From positions 1 to 23,668 of IMG/VR virus record IMGVR_UViG_3300031339_000044: DNA of 23,668 bases; one strand, written 5' to 3'. Position 1 is the first letter of the stretch; every line of letters begins with the position of its first letter. This DNA is from a virus. Of this stretch, positions 9,108-16,925 are shown piece after piece. Both the position numbers and the translations under genes were made by a program. Below the pieces are notes generated by a model, which was given only the letters and a program-made list of their open reading frames with translations, had not been told where the DNA came from and did not search any database.

Positions 9108-9367
9108 ATATAATGAATATATTGATAAAAAAAGTAAATTTGTTACTAGAGAAGATTGGTTAATAAAATACAATAAACCATTATATAATTTAATTACTAA
9201 AATATATAGTAATGATATACCATTTAAAGAGAAAGTATATCAATTTAGATTTAAATTAAAGAAAACTCCTATATGTAAACAAAAAAAGAGAAAATAAATC
9301 TAAATTTTTAAATCATGATTATCCAAAAATATATGATTCAGGTAAAATAATGTATGTTTATGAATAA
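9100..9367 (+). pseudogene. Decayed small reading frame resembling a homing-endonuclease N-terminus
   Basis: An uninterrupted 65-codon frame runs 9100-9297 but has no ATG, only a TTG at 9100 inside the helicase end. It encodes REDWLIKYNKPLYNLITKIY and then FKEKVYQFRFKLKKTPICK. This resembles the segment before the zinc ribbon (CKxCG...CS..C) of free-standing phage homing endonucleases. At a run of seven A (9281-9287) the frame ends soon after. Removing one A would continue it as SKFLNHDYPKIYDSG to a stop at 9365-9367. No second cysteine pair or HNH motif remains. I read it as a remnant with a deletion and a frameshift; a sequencing error in the A run, or a real small protein, are alternatives. 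Such elements often sit beside replication genes. Confidence 0.4.
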
Positions 9368-9725
9368 ATTGTTTGAGAGTGAAACTAATCCATTGACTAG
9401 TATTTTATTGGCTGCAATGATGGAAGATGGTGAAAAACTTTTAGATGAAGAAAATATTATATATCTTTATCAGGAAATATATGAATACCTAACAATGAAT
9501 ATCACAAAAATAGATGATGTAGACTATCTTGATTTTGACATTGAAAGTGATAAGGAAATTGATTTCATTCAAATAAAAGCTAAAAATATAGTAACTGCAC
9601 TATGGTTTTGTGGTATATTTCCTAATGATAATGAAGGGATATTAGATAAGGGAAAATATAGATACTTGGGCAAGGAATACTCGTTTAACAAAAGAACAAA
9701 AAAATTGAAAGTGAAAACTCTTTAA
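9354..9725 (+). CDS. Small acidic hypothetical protein
   Basis: A 123-residue protein, not recognised. It is acidic and mostly helical in the first half (LTSILLAAMMEDGEKLLDEE, then IYEYLTMNITKIDD), with a short C-terminal beta segment (YRYLGKEYSFNKRTKKLKV). There are two possible starts, at 9354 (M-F-M-N) and 9360; both lie inside the tail of the decayed frame upstream. It ends 9 bases before the DNA polymerase ATG, so the two are probably co-transcribed, and a replication-linked role is possible but not shown. There is no signal peptide or membrane segment. Confidence 0.6.
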   Translation: MFMNKLFESETNPLTSILLAAMMEDGEKLLDEENIIYLYQEIYEYLTMNITKIDDVDYLDFDIESDKEIDFIQIKAKNIVTALWFCGIFPNDNEGILDKGKYRYLGKEYSFNKRTKKLKVKTL

Positions 9726-9734
9726 TTAATTAAT

Positions 9735-12700
9735 ATGGATAACAAAAAAATAATTAATGAAATTAAGAATTTTCTTGATGGTAGCAATAATGATCTAAAA
9801 TACTTGGTTCATGTTGAAACCGACAGAAAAAATAATAAAGCAACATGTTTTATTGAAGAACCAGACCAAGAACCTAAAACTATCGAGGTTAAGTATACAC
9901 CATTCTTATATGTAAAGGATTTGAAAGCTCATAATCGTGCATTATATAATGGAGATAATGAGTATGCTAAGAGAATGATGCTAAAATACGGTATCTCAAT
10001 GAAAAGGATGAAAACTGGTAAGCATCCAAGACTTGAAAATGGTTATCCATATAAAGTTACTAGTAATGAATCTTATGACTCAATAATTCAATACTTCAAA
10101 GAAGGTGGTATTGATATCTATGCAGTTGCTCGTGACATACAAGGTAATCCAATAAGAGATAAGAATGATAAATTAGTGTATTTGAATCGTGATCTATTCT
10201 TTAACGTTTCACCAGAAGAACAATTCTTTATTTCTACTGGTGCTAGATTATTTAAAGGAATTGAAGAGTATAGTGATTTAAATCGAATGACTTACGATAT
10301 TGAGACTAGAGGTTTAAGACCTGAGATTGCTAGAATATTTGCCATTGGTATTAAAGATACTAAAGGACTTAACATCGTACTAGAAACAAAAAATCCTGAT
10401 AGTGATGAGGAAGAACGTAAGTTAATTATTGACTTTTTTAATCTGATTGTTTTGAAGAGACCTGCCGTTATTGTAGGACATAACTCAGAAGAATTTGATT
10501 TTGTTTATATACTAAAAAGAGCAGAAATATTAGGTATTGACTTAAAAGAATTACAAACCACACTAAGTCCCACTAAAGTAATTCAAAAGAAAAGAGGTAC
10601 TGTGAAATTTGGTAACAGTACTGAGAATTACAGAAAAACTATCATGTGGGGTGTGAACATTCTTGATACTTTACATGCAGCTAAGAAAACTGCTGCAGTG
10701 AATACCGAAATTAAGAAAACAGGTCTAAAGTATATATGTAAGTTTGAGGGTATTGCTAAACCTAATCGTATGTATATCGATGGTAGTGATGGTGGTATCG
10801 GTAAAATGTGGGATGATAATAAACTTCATATCATTAACACTGCTGATAATGCATATAAGATAATACCTGATGAATTCCAAGGGGTTGGTGAGGATTTTCT
10901 TTTATTACAACAGAAGAAACAATCACTTACCGATGAAAAGTATAGGGCGTTTAGAAAGCATCTTTTAGATAACAATCCTGAATTTGTTAAATGGCTTAGA
11001 ACTGAGACACCTAAATTATTGAAAAAAAATAATGAAGGTCAAGTAGTTTTCATTGATGGTAAGAATATTCTACGTCAATACTTATTAGATGACTTATGGG
11101 AAACAGAACAAGTTGATAATCTGTACAATCAATCTTCGTTCTTACTTGGTAAATTAGTGCCAACTACATATGGTCGTGTAGCGACTATGGGTAACGCTGC
11201 CATATGGAATCTTTTAATGACAACATGGAGCTATGAAAACGATTTAGCAATACCACATGCCGATGAGAGAGAACAGTTCTCAGGAGGGCTTACACGTTGT
11301 TATAAGAAGGGGTGGACTAAACGTGTTGCGAAGATTGACTTTGCATCGCTATATCCAATGCTTCAACTATGGCTTGACATCTTCCCAATGTTTGATGTTA
11401 CAGGTGTAATTAAGAAAATGCTTATGTATATGACTACAACTCGTAACATATATAAGAAGCTTGCTAGTGGTAAACCATTGAAAGATGAAGAGGTTGAGTT
11501 ATTGAAAGAAATTGATCACGATACATATGAGAAATTTACTTCGGGCATTGAGTTTACTAAAGCAGAACGTGCCATGTATAAAGTTAAGCAGTTACCAATT
11601 AAGATTCTAAATAACTCACTATTCGGTGCATTAGGGTCTGCATTCTCATTTAACTGGTCAGATAATATTTGTGCTGCTAGAATTACCTGTAGTGGTCGTT
11701 TGTCATTAAGACAAGCAATTAGCTGGTTTAAGGACTTTGGCTTAGAGCCGTTGCTTGCAGTAACAGATGGTGTTAACTTTGGTATACCTGACTCCACAAC
11801 CATTAGGATCACAGAAGAGGGTGATGTTATTTATGATCAACCAGAAGGTACAATTGAAGAAATGTGGACATATGCTGGAGAAGTAGGTCTAGGTGCTATC
11901 ATTGAAAAATTCAATGACGAACAAATGAAGTCTGACTTCATGAGTGTAGATAATGATGGTGAATTTAAAGCATGTCTTAATTTATCACGTATTAACTATG
12001 CATTATTAACCGAAGATGATAAAATTAAATTGACTGGTAATACTATTAAAAGTAAAACTATGTCAGAATATATCGAAGACTTTGTGGATAATGGTATGCG
12101 TATGATCTTAGAAGGTCGTGGTGTTGATTTCGTCAACTACTACCATGATTATGCTGAGAAGATTTTCTATAAACAGATACCACTTAAGAAAATTGCTTCT
12201 AAGTCTAAGTTTAAAATGACTATCAAAGATTATTTAAATCGTGGTACTGATAAGAATGGTAGACAAAAGGCTAAACAAGCACATATGGAATTGGTTATTG
12301 CTGATCGTGAGAAAACAGCTAGAGAAGTCTTTAAAGAAAGATATAATGAAATCATTGACTACAATATTAACTTACTAAAAACCAAAGATAAGTCTAAAGA
12401 GGAAGGTGAGATTACTGATAATACTAAAAAGAAAATTGAAGATATTAAATCTAAGGAAGTAGATAATTTTTCTATTGAAGAAGTATTCGATTTAGCTGAT
12501 GCATTCTTACCACCACCACCTGAATTAGACTCTATGGTTTACTATGTGAATAATGGTACTCGTAAATCTCATGGTGATGTTAAGACTGAGAAAATTAAAG
12601 ATGAAAATAAAAAGGTAATTGATGAAAAGATTACTATTAATGCAAATTTAATAAAAACTGAAGATTTAGAAGACAATCCTGACTTGATCGGTGACTATAA

Positions 12701-13514
12701 TGTTGACAAATACTTGGATGCATTTAATAAACGTGCTGAGGTACTACTTGATGGTTTTGATGAAGAAATTAGAGAGGATATTTTAGTGTCGATTAAGCGA
12801 TCTAAAGTTCCTGATGCATCAGGTAAAAAAGTTGAAAAAGTAGAATTAGTTAAAAACGAATTTACATCTAGTGATTTGCAACTTAAAAACTTTAACCATG
12901 ATAAGTATGAGCCATCTATGTACTTGGAGGAAAAAGAGTTAGAATTTTGGAATAGAACTGGTTATGATCCAAAATACATTTGGGATGGTTTTAGTGAAAA
13001 TCCTAATGACTTGACACCTCAAATCTATCAATATACTCTTAATTATTTAAGTGATAAAATGGAGAAAGTAGGTAAACCTAGACTAAAATCTATTAATGAT
13101 GAGATAGTGAAGGATGATTATGTTCTTATTAAAAACTTTAATAATTATTCTATTGGGTATCATAATGGTGATTATATCGAAATCATAAATCCTAATGTTC
13201 AAAACATTCCAGAATCTCCCGAAGAGAAAAAGATAAGAATTGAAAGAGAGAAATACGAAGAAGAAATACTTGAAAAGCTAAAAGAAGGTGAGGATGTTAC
13301 AATTAGTGATGAACTTAGAGAGAAGTTGATGGAAAGAGATATGATAAACGAACTCTTCATGGAATTTAAAAATGAGTATGGGCTTGATCTATCAATATCT
13401 AAAAAACAACTCTTTGATACAGAACCTAAAGCTGAGTTAGCATTTAATGATTTCGTTGAAGCTAGAAAACCACAAGAACCTAGTCAAGAATATATGTTTT
13501 ATGAAAGTGATTAA
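9735..13514 (+). CDS. Family B DNA polymerase with 3'-5' exonuclease
   Basis: This 1259-residue enzyme should copy the phage genome and proofread. The exonuclease motifs are visible: YDIET (Exo I, D188 and E190), HNSEEFD (Exo II, D255) and Y449-x3-D453 (Exo III). Polymerase motif A is IDFASLYP (534-541, D535). Motif B is KILNNSLFG (623-631), with Phe in place of the usual Tyr. Motif C is VTDGVNF (676-682): it keeps the second aspartate (D678) but has Val where the first Asp of the usual DTDS stands. T4 gp43 is about 900 residues, so roughly 350 extra residues lie beyond the palm, mainly after 850. They are charged and include a four-proline run (926-929) and coiled-coil-like stretches near 1163-1205. 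Start: the ATG after TTAATTAAT, with no Shine-Dalgarno site. Confidence 0.95.
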   Translation: MDNKKIINEIKNFLDGSNNDLKYLVHVETDRKNNKATCFIEEPDQEPKTIEVKYTPFLYVKDLKAHNRALYNGDNEYAKRMMLKYGISMKRMKTGKHPRLENGYPYKVTSNESYDSIIQYFKEGGIDIYAVARDIQGNPIRDKNDKLVYLNRDLFFNVSPEEQFFISTGARLFKGIEEYSDLNRMTYDIETRGLRPEIARIFAIGIKDTKGLNIVLETKNPDSDEEERKLIIDFFNLIVLKRPAVIVGHNSEEFDFVYILKRAEILGIDLKELQTTLSPTKVIQKKRGTVKFGNSTENYRKTIMWGVNILDTLHAAKKTAAVNTEIKKTGLKYICKFEGIAKPNRMYIDGSDGGIGKMWDDNKLHIINTADNAYKIIPDEFQGVGEDFLLLQQKKQSLTDEKYRAFRKHLLDNNPEFVKWLRTETPKLLKKNNEGQVVFIDGKNILRQYLLDDLWETEQVDNLYNQSSFLLGKLVPTTYGRVATMGNAAIWNLLMTTWSYENDLAIPHADEREQFSGGLTRCYKKGWTKRVAKIDFASLYPMLQLWLDIFPMFDVTGVIKKMLMYMTTTRNIYKKLASGKPLKDEEVELLKEIDHDTYEKFTSGIEFTKAERAMYKVKQLPIKILNNSLFGALGSAFSFNWSDNICAARITCSGRLSLRQAISWFKDFGLEPLLAVTDGVNFGIPDSTTIRITEEGDVIYDQPEGTIEEMWTYAGEVGLGAIIEKFNDEQMKSDFMSVDNDGEFKACLNLSRINYALLTEDDKIKLTGNTIKSKTMSEYIEDFVDNGMRMILEGRGVDFVNYYHDYAEKIFYKQIPLKKIASKSKFKMTIKDYLNRGTDKNGRQKAKQAHMELVIADREKTAREVFKERYNEIIDYNINLLKTKDKSKEEGEITDNTKKKIEDIKSKEVDNFSIEEVFDLADAFLPPPPELDSMVYYVNNGTRKSHGDVKTEKIKDENKKVIDEKITINANLIKTEDLEDNPDLIGDYNVDKYLDAFNKRAEVLLDGFDEEIREDILVSIKRSKVPDASGKKVEKVELVKNEFTSSDLQLKNFNHDKYEPSMYLEEKELEFWNRTGYDPKYIWDGFSENPNDLTPQIYQYTLNYLSDKMEKVGKPRLKSINDEIVKDDYVLIKNFNNYSIGYHNGDYIEIINPNVQNIPESPEEKKIRIEREKYEEEILEKLKEGEDVTISDELREKLMERDMINELFMEFKNEYGLDLSISKKQLFDTEPKAELAFNDFVEARKPQEPSQEYMFYESD

Positions 13515-13523
13515 TATGTGAAC

Positions 13524-13557
13524 TTCTCGTATTTATAATAAACTGTAAATATGAGAA
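13524..13557 (+). promoter_or_regulatory. Start-codon hairpin built on the GTATTTATA motif
   Basis: TTCTCGTATTTA (13524-13535) pairs with TAAATATGAGAA (13546-13557) over 12 base pairs with one G-U wobble and a 10-base loop. The motif forms most of the left arm, and the ATG of the next gene (13551-13553) lies in the right arm. As RNA it would hide the start codon; as DNA it is an operator-like dyad. Confidence 0.55.
13529..13537. promoter_or_regulatory. GTATTTATA motif, site 2
   Basis: The nonamer lies 14 bases after the polymerase stop and 13 bases before the next ATG, inside the hairpin described at 13524-13557. Orientation is the same as at the other five sites. Confidence 0.5.
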
Positions 13558-14147
13558 AGAAGGATATAAACGAAATCATAGACGGTGACGACAATTTAAT
13601 AGGCACTGAAACAACACCATCTACTGGTGCTAATAAAGAAACTATGGCAAATAATACTACAGATTATAATGCCAAAGTACATGGTCAGAATTTCAAAAAC
13701 GATTTTTTAGGGAGATTGGGGTTCTTCGGTTTCGAATCAGAAGAAGATATCAAAGATGTGAAAGAAAAAATAGCCAAGATGATGTATGGTAAGTACCTGC
13801 AAAGTCTTGACTATTATTATTCTAATCCTGATAAATTAAAGTCTGATTATGAATTACATCTAAGTGGTGGTAATATTGATTTTTCAGGTAATATGAAAGA
13901 TGTTGATCATGAATGGGCTGATGCTATAATGAAAGTTGTTAAGCCACATATGAAAGATCAAATCGATGAGGGTCATGTATCCGAAGAAAAAATTCTTGAT
14001 AAAGACAGAAAAAAAAAGAAAGATGCACTAAAGAAAGAAAAAGATGATGATCATGAGTTGAATTATAAAGCAAAAAGAGTTGCGGATTTAATTGATAAAC
14101 TACCTGAAAAAGATAAAAAGAAGATTAAAGCAATACTTGAGCAATAA
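13551..14147 (+). CDS. Charged hypothetical phage protein
   Basis: A 198-residue protein that I do not recognise. Residues 1-45 are polar and probably disordered (Asp, Thr, Asn). Residues 46-135 look globular (NFKNDFLGRLGFFGFESEED, MYGKYLQSLDYYYSNPDKL, HEWADAIMKVVKPHM). The rest is a strongly charged helix with a Lys/Asp run (150-168) and a C-terminal KRVADLIDKLPEKDKKKIKA helix. The final base of its stop is the first base of the next ATG (TAATG), so translation with the Nudix gene is probably coupled. The start codon sits in a hairpin with the GTATTTATA motif. A virion or assembly role is possible from the surroundings, without direct evidence. Confidence 0.7.
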   Translation: MRKKDINEIIDGDDNLIGTETTPSTGANKETMANNTTDYNAKVHGQNFKNDFLGRLGFFGFESEEDIKDVKEKIAKMMYGKYLQSLDYYYSNPDKLKSDYELHLSGGNIDFSGNMKDVDHEWADAIMKVVKPHMKDQIDEGHVSEEKILDKDRKKKKDALKKEKDDDHELNYKAKRVADLIDKLPEKDKKKIKAILEQ

Positions 14148-14926
14148 TGAATTCTGAACTTTACGATAATGAATACCAAATACCAGATCAGATTCTTAAT
14201 GCAATAAGAATGAAACTTTACAGCTCTTCGGATGCTGAGGGGATTAAACGTGCTAAGAATTTAATCAAATCAGGTAAATGCACATATCAGAATCTTAAGA
14301 GATTAAAGAACTTCTTTGATAATTTCAATCCAAGTACCGAATCTATTGAACAATTTGAACTTGCTGGTGGTGCACAAATGCGTAATTTTGTTAATACTAC
14401 TTTACAAAGAGAGCGTAATAAAGTTGAACATGGTCAGAAAGTTAGACAAGATATTGATGTTGATCTAAATGATCCAGATGTAAAAGCACAAGATGGCACT
14501 GTCAATCTTAGAGAGCAAGAGGAAGAACCTAAATATAAGAATGCATTAGCTATCATATTCAATGTAGATAATGAGATACTTATCTTGAAGAGGTCACCAT
14601 ATGAAGAACAATGGATGCCAAATAAGTTTGGCTTAGTCGGTGGTGGTATCGAAGAAGGAGAGACTGCCGAAGAAGCAATGAGAAGAGAAGTCATAGAAGA
14701 GACTGGTCTTCAGTTAGATATAGTTCTAGATAAGGGTTGTGTACAAACAAATCCTGATAGTAAAGAATATTTATTTCTTACATTATATACAGGTAATAAT
14801 GATGATGTGAAGTTAAATAAGGAACATACTGATTATGTGTGGAGTAATTTTCATTCATTAAAACATCATGATTGTGTACCTAATCTGGAAGAATATGTGA
14901 AGCTTGCTGTAGAAAAGTATGATTGA
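14147..14926 (+). CDS. Nudix hydrolase with N-terminal helical domain
   Basis: A 259-residue protein. Residues 132-250 are a Nudix domain. The box runs 166-188: G166, E172, then REVIEETG (180-187), fitting Gx5Ex7REUxEExGU with the Mg-binding glutamates present. Nudix enzymes cleave a diphosphate linked to another group; substrates range from damaged dNTPs to capped RNA ends or NAD derivatives, and the substrate here cannot be read from sequence. Residues 10-90 form a separate helical domain (PDQILNAIRMKLYSSSDAEG, KRAKNLIKSG, YQNLKRLKNFFDNF, GGAQMRNFVN) that I believe recurs in other phage proteins but cannot name. A typical stand-alone Nudix protein is about 150 residues, so this is a fusion. 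It is coupled to the preceding gene by a one-base overlap. Confidence 0.9.
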   Translation: MNSELYDNEYQIPDQILNAIRMKLYSSSDAEGIKRAKNLIKSGKCTYQNLKRLKNFFDNFNPSTESIEQFELAGGAQMRNFVNTTLQRERNKVEHGQKVRQDIDVDLNDPDVKAQDGTVNLREQEEEPKYKNALAIIFNVDNEILILKRSPYEEQWMPNKFGLVGGGIEEGETAEEAMRREVIEETGLQLDIVLDKGCVQTNPDSKEYLFLTLYTGNNDDVKLNKEHTDYVWSNFHSLKHHDCVPNLEEYVKLAVEKYD

Positions 14927-14928
14927 AA

Positions 14929-14937
14929 GTATTTATA
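14929..14937. promoter_or_regulatory. GTATTTATA motif, site 3
   Basis: The nonamer starts 3 bases after the Nudix stop codon ends (14926) and lies 32 bases before the next ATG. It is followed by a second partial copy with a 10-base palindrome, ATTTATAAAT (14937-14946). Only a weak 6-base arm (GTATTT with AAATAC at 14958-14963) could form a longer hairpin. Confidence 0.45.
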
Positions 14938-14969
14938 TTTATAAATCATATTAATTAAAATACAACAAA

Positions 14970-15209
14970 ATGAGTAGATTATTAGAAAATTCAGACGAAT
15001 ACAGACAGAGAAATAAAGCTAGAAATACCTTTACTTCTGAAGATGATTATAACACAGGACATCCAAATGCTCTAAGTGATGGAGATGAAAGAGGTAGAGG
15101 TCAACAACAAAATCAAGTTGGAACAGCCACCGACATTAGAAAACGTGAAGAATTAGCAACCAAAAGCATGTTCAATAAAAACAATCCGTACAACATCAAC
15201 AATGCTTAA
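14970..15209 (+). CDS. Small hydrophilic hypothetical protein
   Basis: A 79-residue, very polar protein rich in Arg, Asn, Gln and Asp (YRQRNKARNTF, ERGRGQQQNQ), with no hydrophobic core. It is probably disordered or a small binding or virion protein; I do not recognise a family. It follows GTATTTATA site 3. The last 8 bases overlap the start of the WYL-like gene, suggesting coupled translation and a shared function. Gene status rests on the overlap, the preceding motif and an ATG in A-rich context (CAACAAAATG). Confidence 0.6.
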   Translation: MSRLLENSDEYRQRNKARNTFTSEDDYNTGHPNALSDGDERGRGQQQNQVGTATDIRKREELATKSMFNKNNPYNINNA

Positions 15210-16035
15210 AGAAAATAAATTAATACGTGATAAGATCAAAGATTTTAGATTGCTAACAGAATCAATAAGCAGAGATGTTATTATTGATGCTGTGAACAAT
15301 AGACATGTGTTAAAAATTTATTATGCTGGTGATGAAACAATCAATAGAGGTTGGAGAACTATAGAACCTTATGCTGTAGGTGCTCATAAAGATAGTGATA
15401 ACATAGTAATAAGAGCATGGCAACAAGCAGGTGCTACTGATAGTGGTAGAGCACCGAATAAAAAAAATGAAGGACTACCGGGTTGGAGATTATTTAGACT
15501 TGATGGAATAACTTCTGCATATGATTTTCCTAACAAGAAATTTGCAAAAAATGGTGTTAGAGATGGCTACAGAAAAGACGGTGAAGATAAATACATGAAA
15601 AGTGTTATTGCTGCAGTTGTAGCTGGCAGTGATAATATGGCTGTCGATCTACAAGGTATTAGTTCATATACCGAACCTGATGTTATAAAAACTAAACTAT
15701 CTAAGTTTGATCCACAAGGTGAGAAATTTAAAAACTTTTATGATGCTTCTGAAAACCAAGAAGAAGTTATTAAGAGAAGAGTCAATGATTTTTACACTAT
15801 GATTAGGCAGAATAATAAAACTCCATCAAATTATTTGGTTACAAATAAAAATGGTAAATTTTGGTATACTAAAAAAACAAACAAAAATAAATTTCAACCT
15901 GACGAAATAGTTGGCGACCTTAATATTTTATTCCGTAAATATTTTGAACCTAATCAATTTAAAGTCAATCAACAATTTATCGATAAAACAAGAAAAGGGT
16001 ATGAAGATAAGATGAAAAAATCAACTAAAGTATAA
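15202..16035 (+). CDS. WYL-like domain protein without a DNA-binding domain
   Basis: A 277-residue protein. Residues 23-108 fit the WYL fold: VLKIYYAGD (36-44), GWRTIEPYAVG (50-60), IVIRAWQQAG (68-77) and GWRLFRLDGITS (94-105). WYL domains are ligand-sensing or allosteric modules of bacterial regulators and some defence proteins, usually fused to a helix-turn-helix. Here no such motif is visible. Instead, 160 basic residues follow, including HTH-unlike helices (EEVIKRRVNDFYTMIRQNN) and KFWYTKKTNKNKF. It starts within the small upstream gene (8-base overlap). It could be a phage regulator of host transcription, a nucleic-acid binding protein, or a virion component; the domain call is by pattern only. 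Confidence 0.65.
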   Translation: MLKENKLIRDKIKDFRLLTESISRDVIIDAVNNRHVLKIYYAGDETINRGWRTIEPYAVGAHKDSDNIVIRAWQQAGATDSGRAPNKKNEGLPGWRLFRLDGITSAYDFPNKKFAKNGVRDGYRKDGEDKYMKSVIAAVVAGSDNMAVDLQGISSYTEPDVIKTKLSKFDPQGEKFKNFYDASENQEEVIKRRVNDFYTMIRQNNKTPSNYLVTNKNGKFWYTKKTNKNKFQPDEIVGDLNILFRKYFEPNQFKVNQQFIDKTRKGYEDKMKKSTKV

Positions 16036-16052
16036 TTTTTTTAGTTTTTTCA

Positions 16053-16061
16053 GTATTTATA
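16053..16061. promoter_or_regulatory. GTATTTATA motif, site 4
   Basis: The nonamer lies 17 bases after the WYL-like gene and 31 bases before the next ATG, preceded by a T-rich run and followed by A/T-only sequence. Its 3' part can pair with TTTTATAA at 16075-16082, but this may be chance in such AT-rich sequence. Confidence 0.45.
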
Positions 16062-16092
16062 AAAAATAATAAAATTTTATAAGAAATTTGAG

Positions 16093-16860
16093 ATGGATTT
16101 TCAAGGAATAAAAAATAGAGTCGAAGAAGAAAGAAAAAGAAGAGCTACCGAAGGTGAGCAACGTGGTGATACAATGACAATGCCACGAGGCAATGCACCA
16201 AAAGATAGTTTACTACACGAGCTTCAATTATCATTACAAACTGGTAAAGCAACACCAATGGTTGAAAATATGAAGCAAGTCGATAGAGTTGCTAATAGTA
16301 AATCGGGTGCATCTGGTAGACCAGCACAAGGTGGAAATGGTGGGGGTGGATTAGGTGATGTACTATCACAACATATCGGTGCACCTCCTAAACAACAACA
16401 AGGATATGATCAACAGCAACCGCCTAGACAGCAGATTAATGAACAACAACATAATCCTCGTGATGATCAGTTTGATAGACAATTTCAACAGAGACCATCA
16501 TCCCAAGCTTCATTAAGTGAACAATTAAGTCAAATGGGTGGTAGTGGACAAATGAATCCTCAGCAACAAATGATGGAAGCATATCAGAAGATGCAAGGTA
16601 CACAACAACCAATGAACAATCAGCAACCACAACAGCAACCACAATACAATGGTGGTAATATTAATGAGCAAGTGAGTCAAGCATTAAATAATGTTGATTT
16701 TTCATCGTTATTACAAGAATCATTGAAGAGTACTATTATGGAAATGTATTCTATGGAAAAGGTTCAAAAGTCTCTTATTGAGAATAAAGATGTAATTAAA
16801 AAGATTGTAAAAGAAACATTAATCGAACTTTCTCAAGCAAAAAAGAAAACTACTGGTTAA
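16093..16860 (+). CDS. Gln-rich, low-complexity phage protein
   Basis: A 255-residue protein. Residues 1-30 are a charged helix (KNRVEEERKRRATE), and 72-88 are Gly-rich. Residues 99-187 are dominated by Gln, Pro and Asn (QQQ runs), resembling prion-like or assembly-prone segments. Residues 203-250 form a conserved-looking amphipathic helix (FSSLLQESLKSTIMEMYSME, KKIVKETLIEL). I cannot name a family. Possible roles are a prohead scaffold or core protein, or a linker in virion assembly, because such proteins are often low-complexity with a structured C-terminal helix; this is inference. It is a single gene between GTATTTATA sites 4 and 5, with no overlap on either side. Confidence 0.7.
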   Translation: MDFQGIKNRVEEERKRRATEGEQRGDTMTMPRGNAPKDSLLHELQLSLQTGKATPMVENMKQVDRVANSKSGASGRPAQGGNGGGGLGDVLSQHIGAPPKQQQGYDQQQPPRQQINEQQHNPRDDQFDRQFQQRPSSQASLSEQLSQMGGSGQMNPQQQMMEAYQKMQGTQQPMNNQQPQQQPQYNGGNINEQVSQALNNVDFSSLLQESLKSTIMEMYSMEKVQKSLIENKDVIKKIVKETLIELSQAKKKTTG

Positions 16861-16864
16861 TAAA

Positions 16865-16873
16865 GTATTTATA
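16865..16873. promoter_or_regulatory. GTATTTATA motif, site 5
   Basis: The nonamer lies 4 bases after the Gln-rich gene and upstream of the intrinsic terminator at 16885-16912. A + strand transcript starting here would meet the terminator within about 35 bases, which argues against it being a simple promoter for the 954-residue gene. Confidence 0.45.
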
Positions 16874-16884
16874 GAAAAGTAGAT

Positions 16885-16912
16885 GCTCATAGTTCTACTA
16901 TGGGCTTTTTTT
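16885..16912 (+). terminator. Rho-independent terminator
   Basis: GCTCATAG (16885-16892) pairs with CTATGGGC (16898-16905) over 8 base pairs with one G-U and a 5-base loop, followed by seven T (16906-16912). It probably ends transcription after the Gln-rich gene. An overlapping 6-base stem, AGTAGA (16878-16883) with TCTACT (16894-16899), could compete with it. Confidence 0.8.
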
Positions 16913-16925
16913 ATGTCAAAAAAAT

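Noticed and set aside
10854-10871. YKIIPD (residues 374-379) as the third exonuclease motif of the polymerase
   Set aside because: The spacing is wrong (four residues between Tyr and Asp); Y449-x3-D453 fits better and is followed by the expected helix.
16058-16082. Inverted repeat TTATAAAA / TTTTATAA near motif site 4
   Set aside because: It is purely A/T in a stretch with almost no other bases, so chance pairing is likely.
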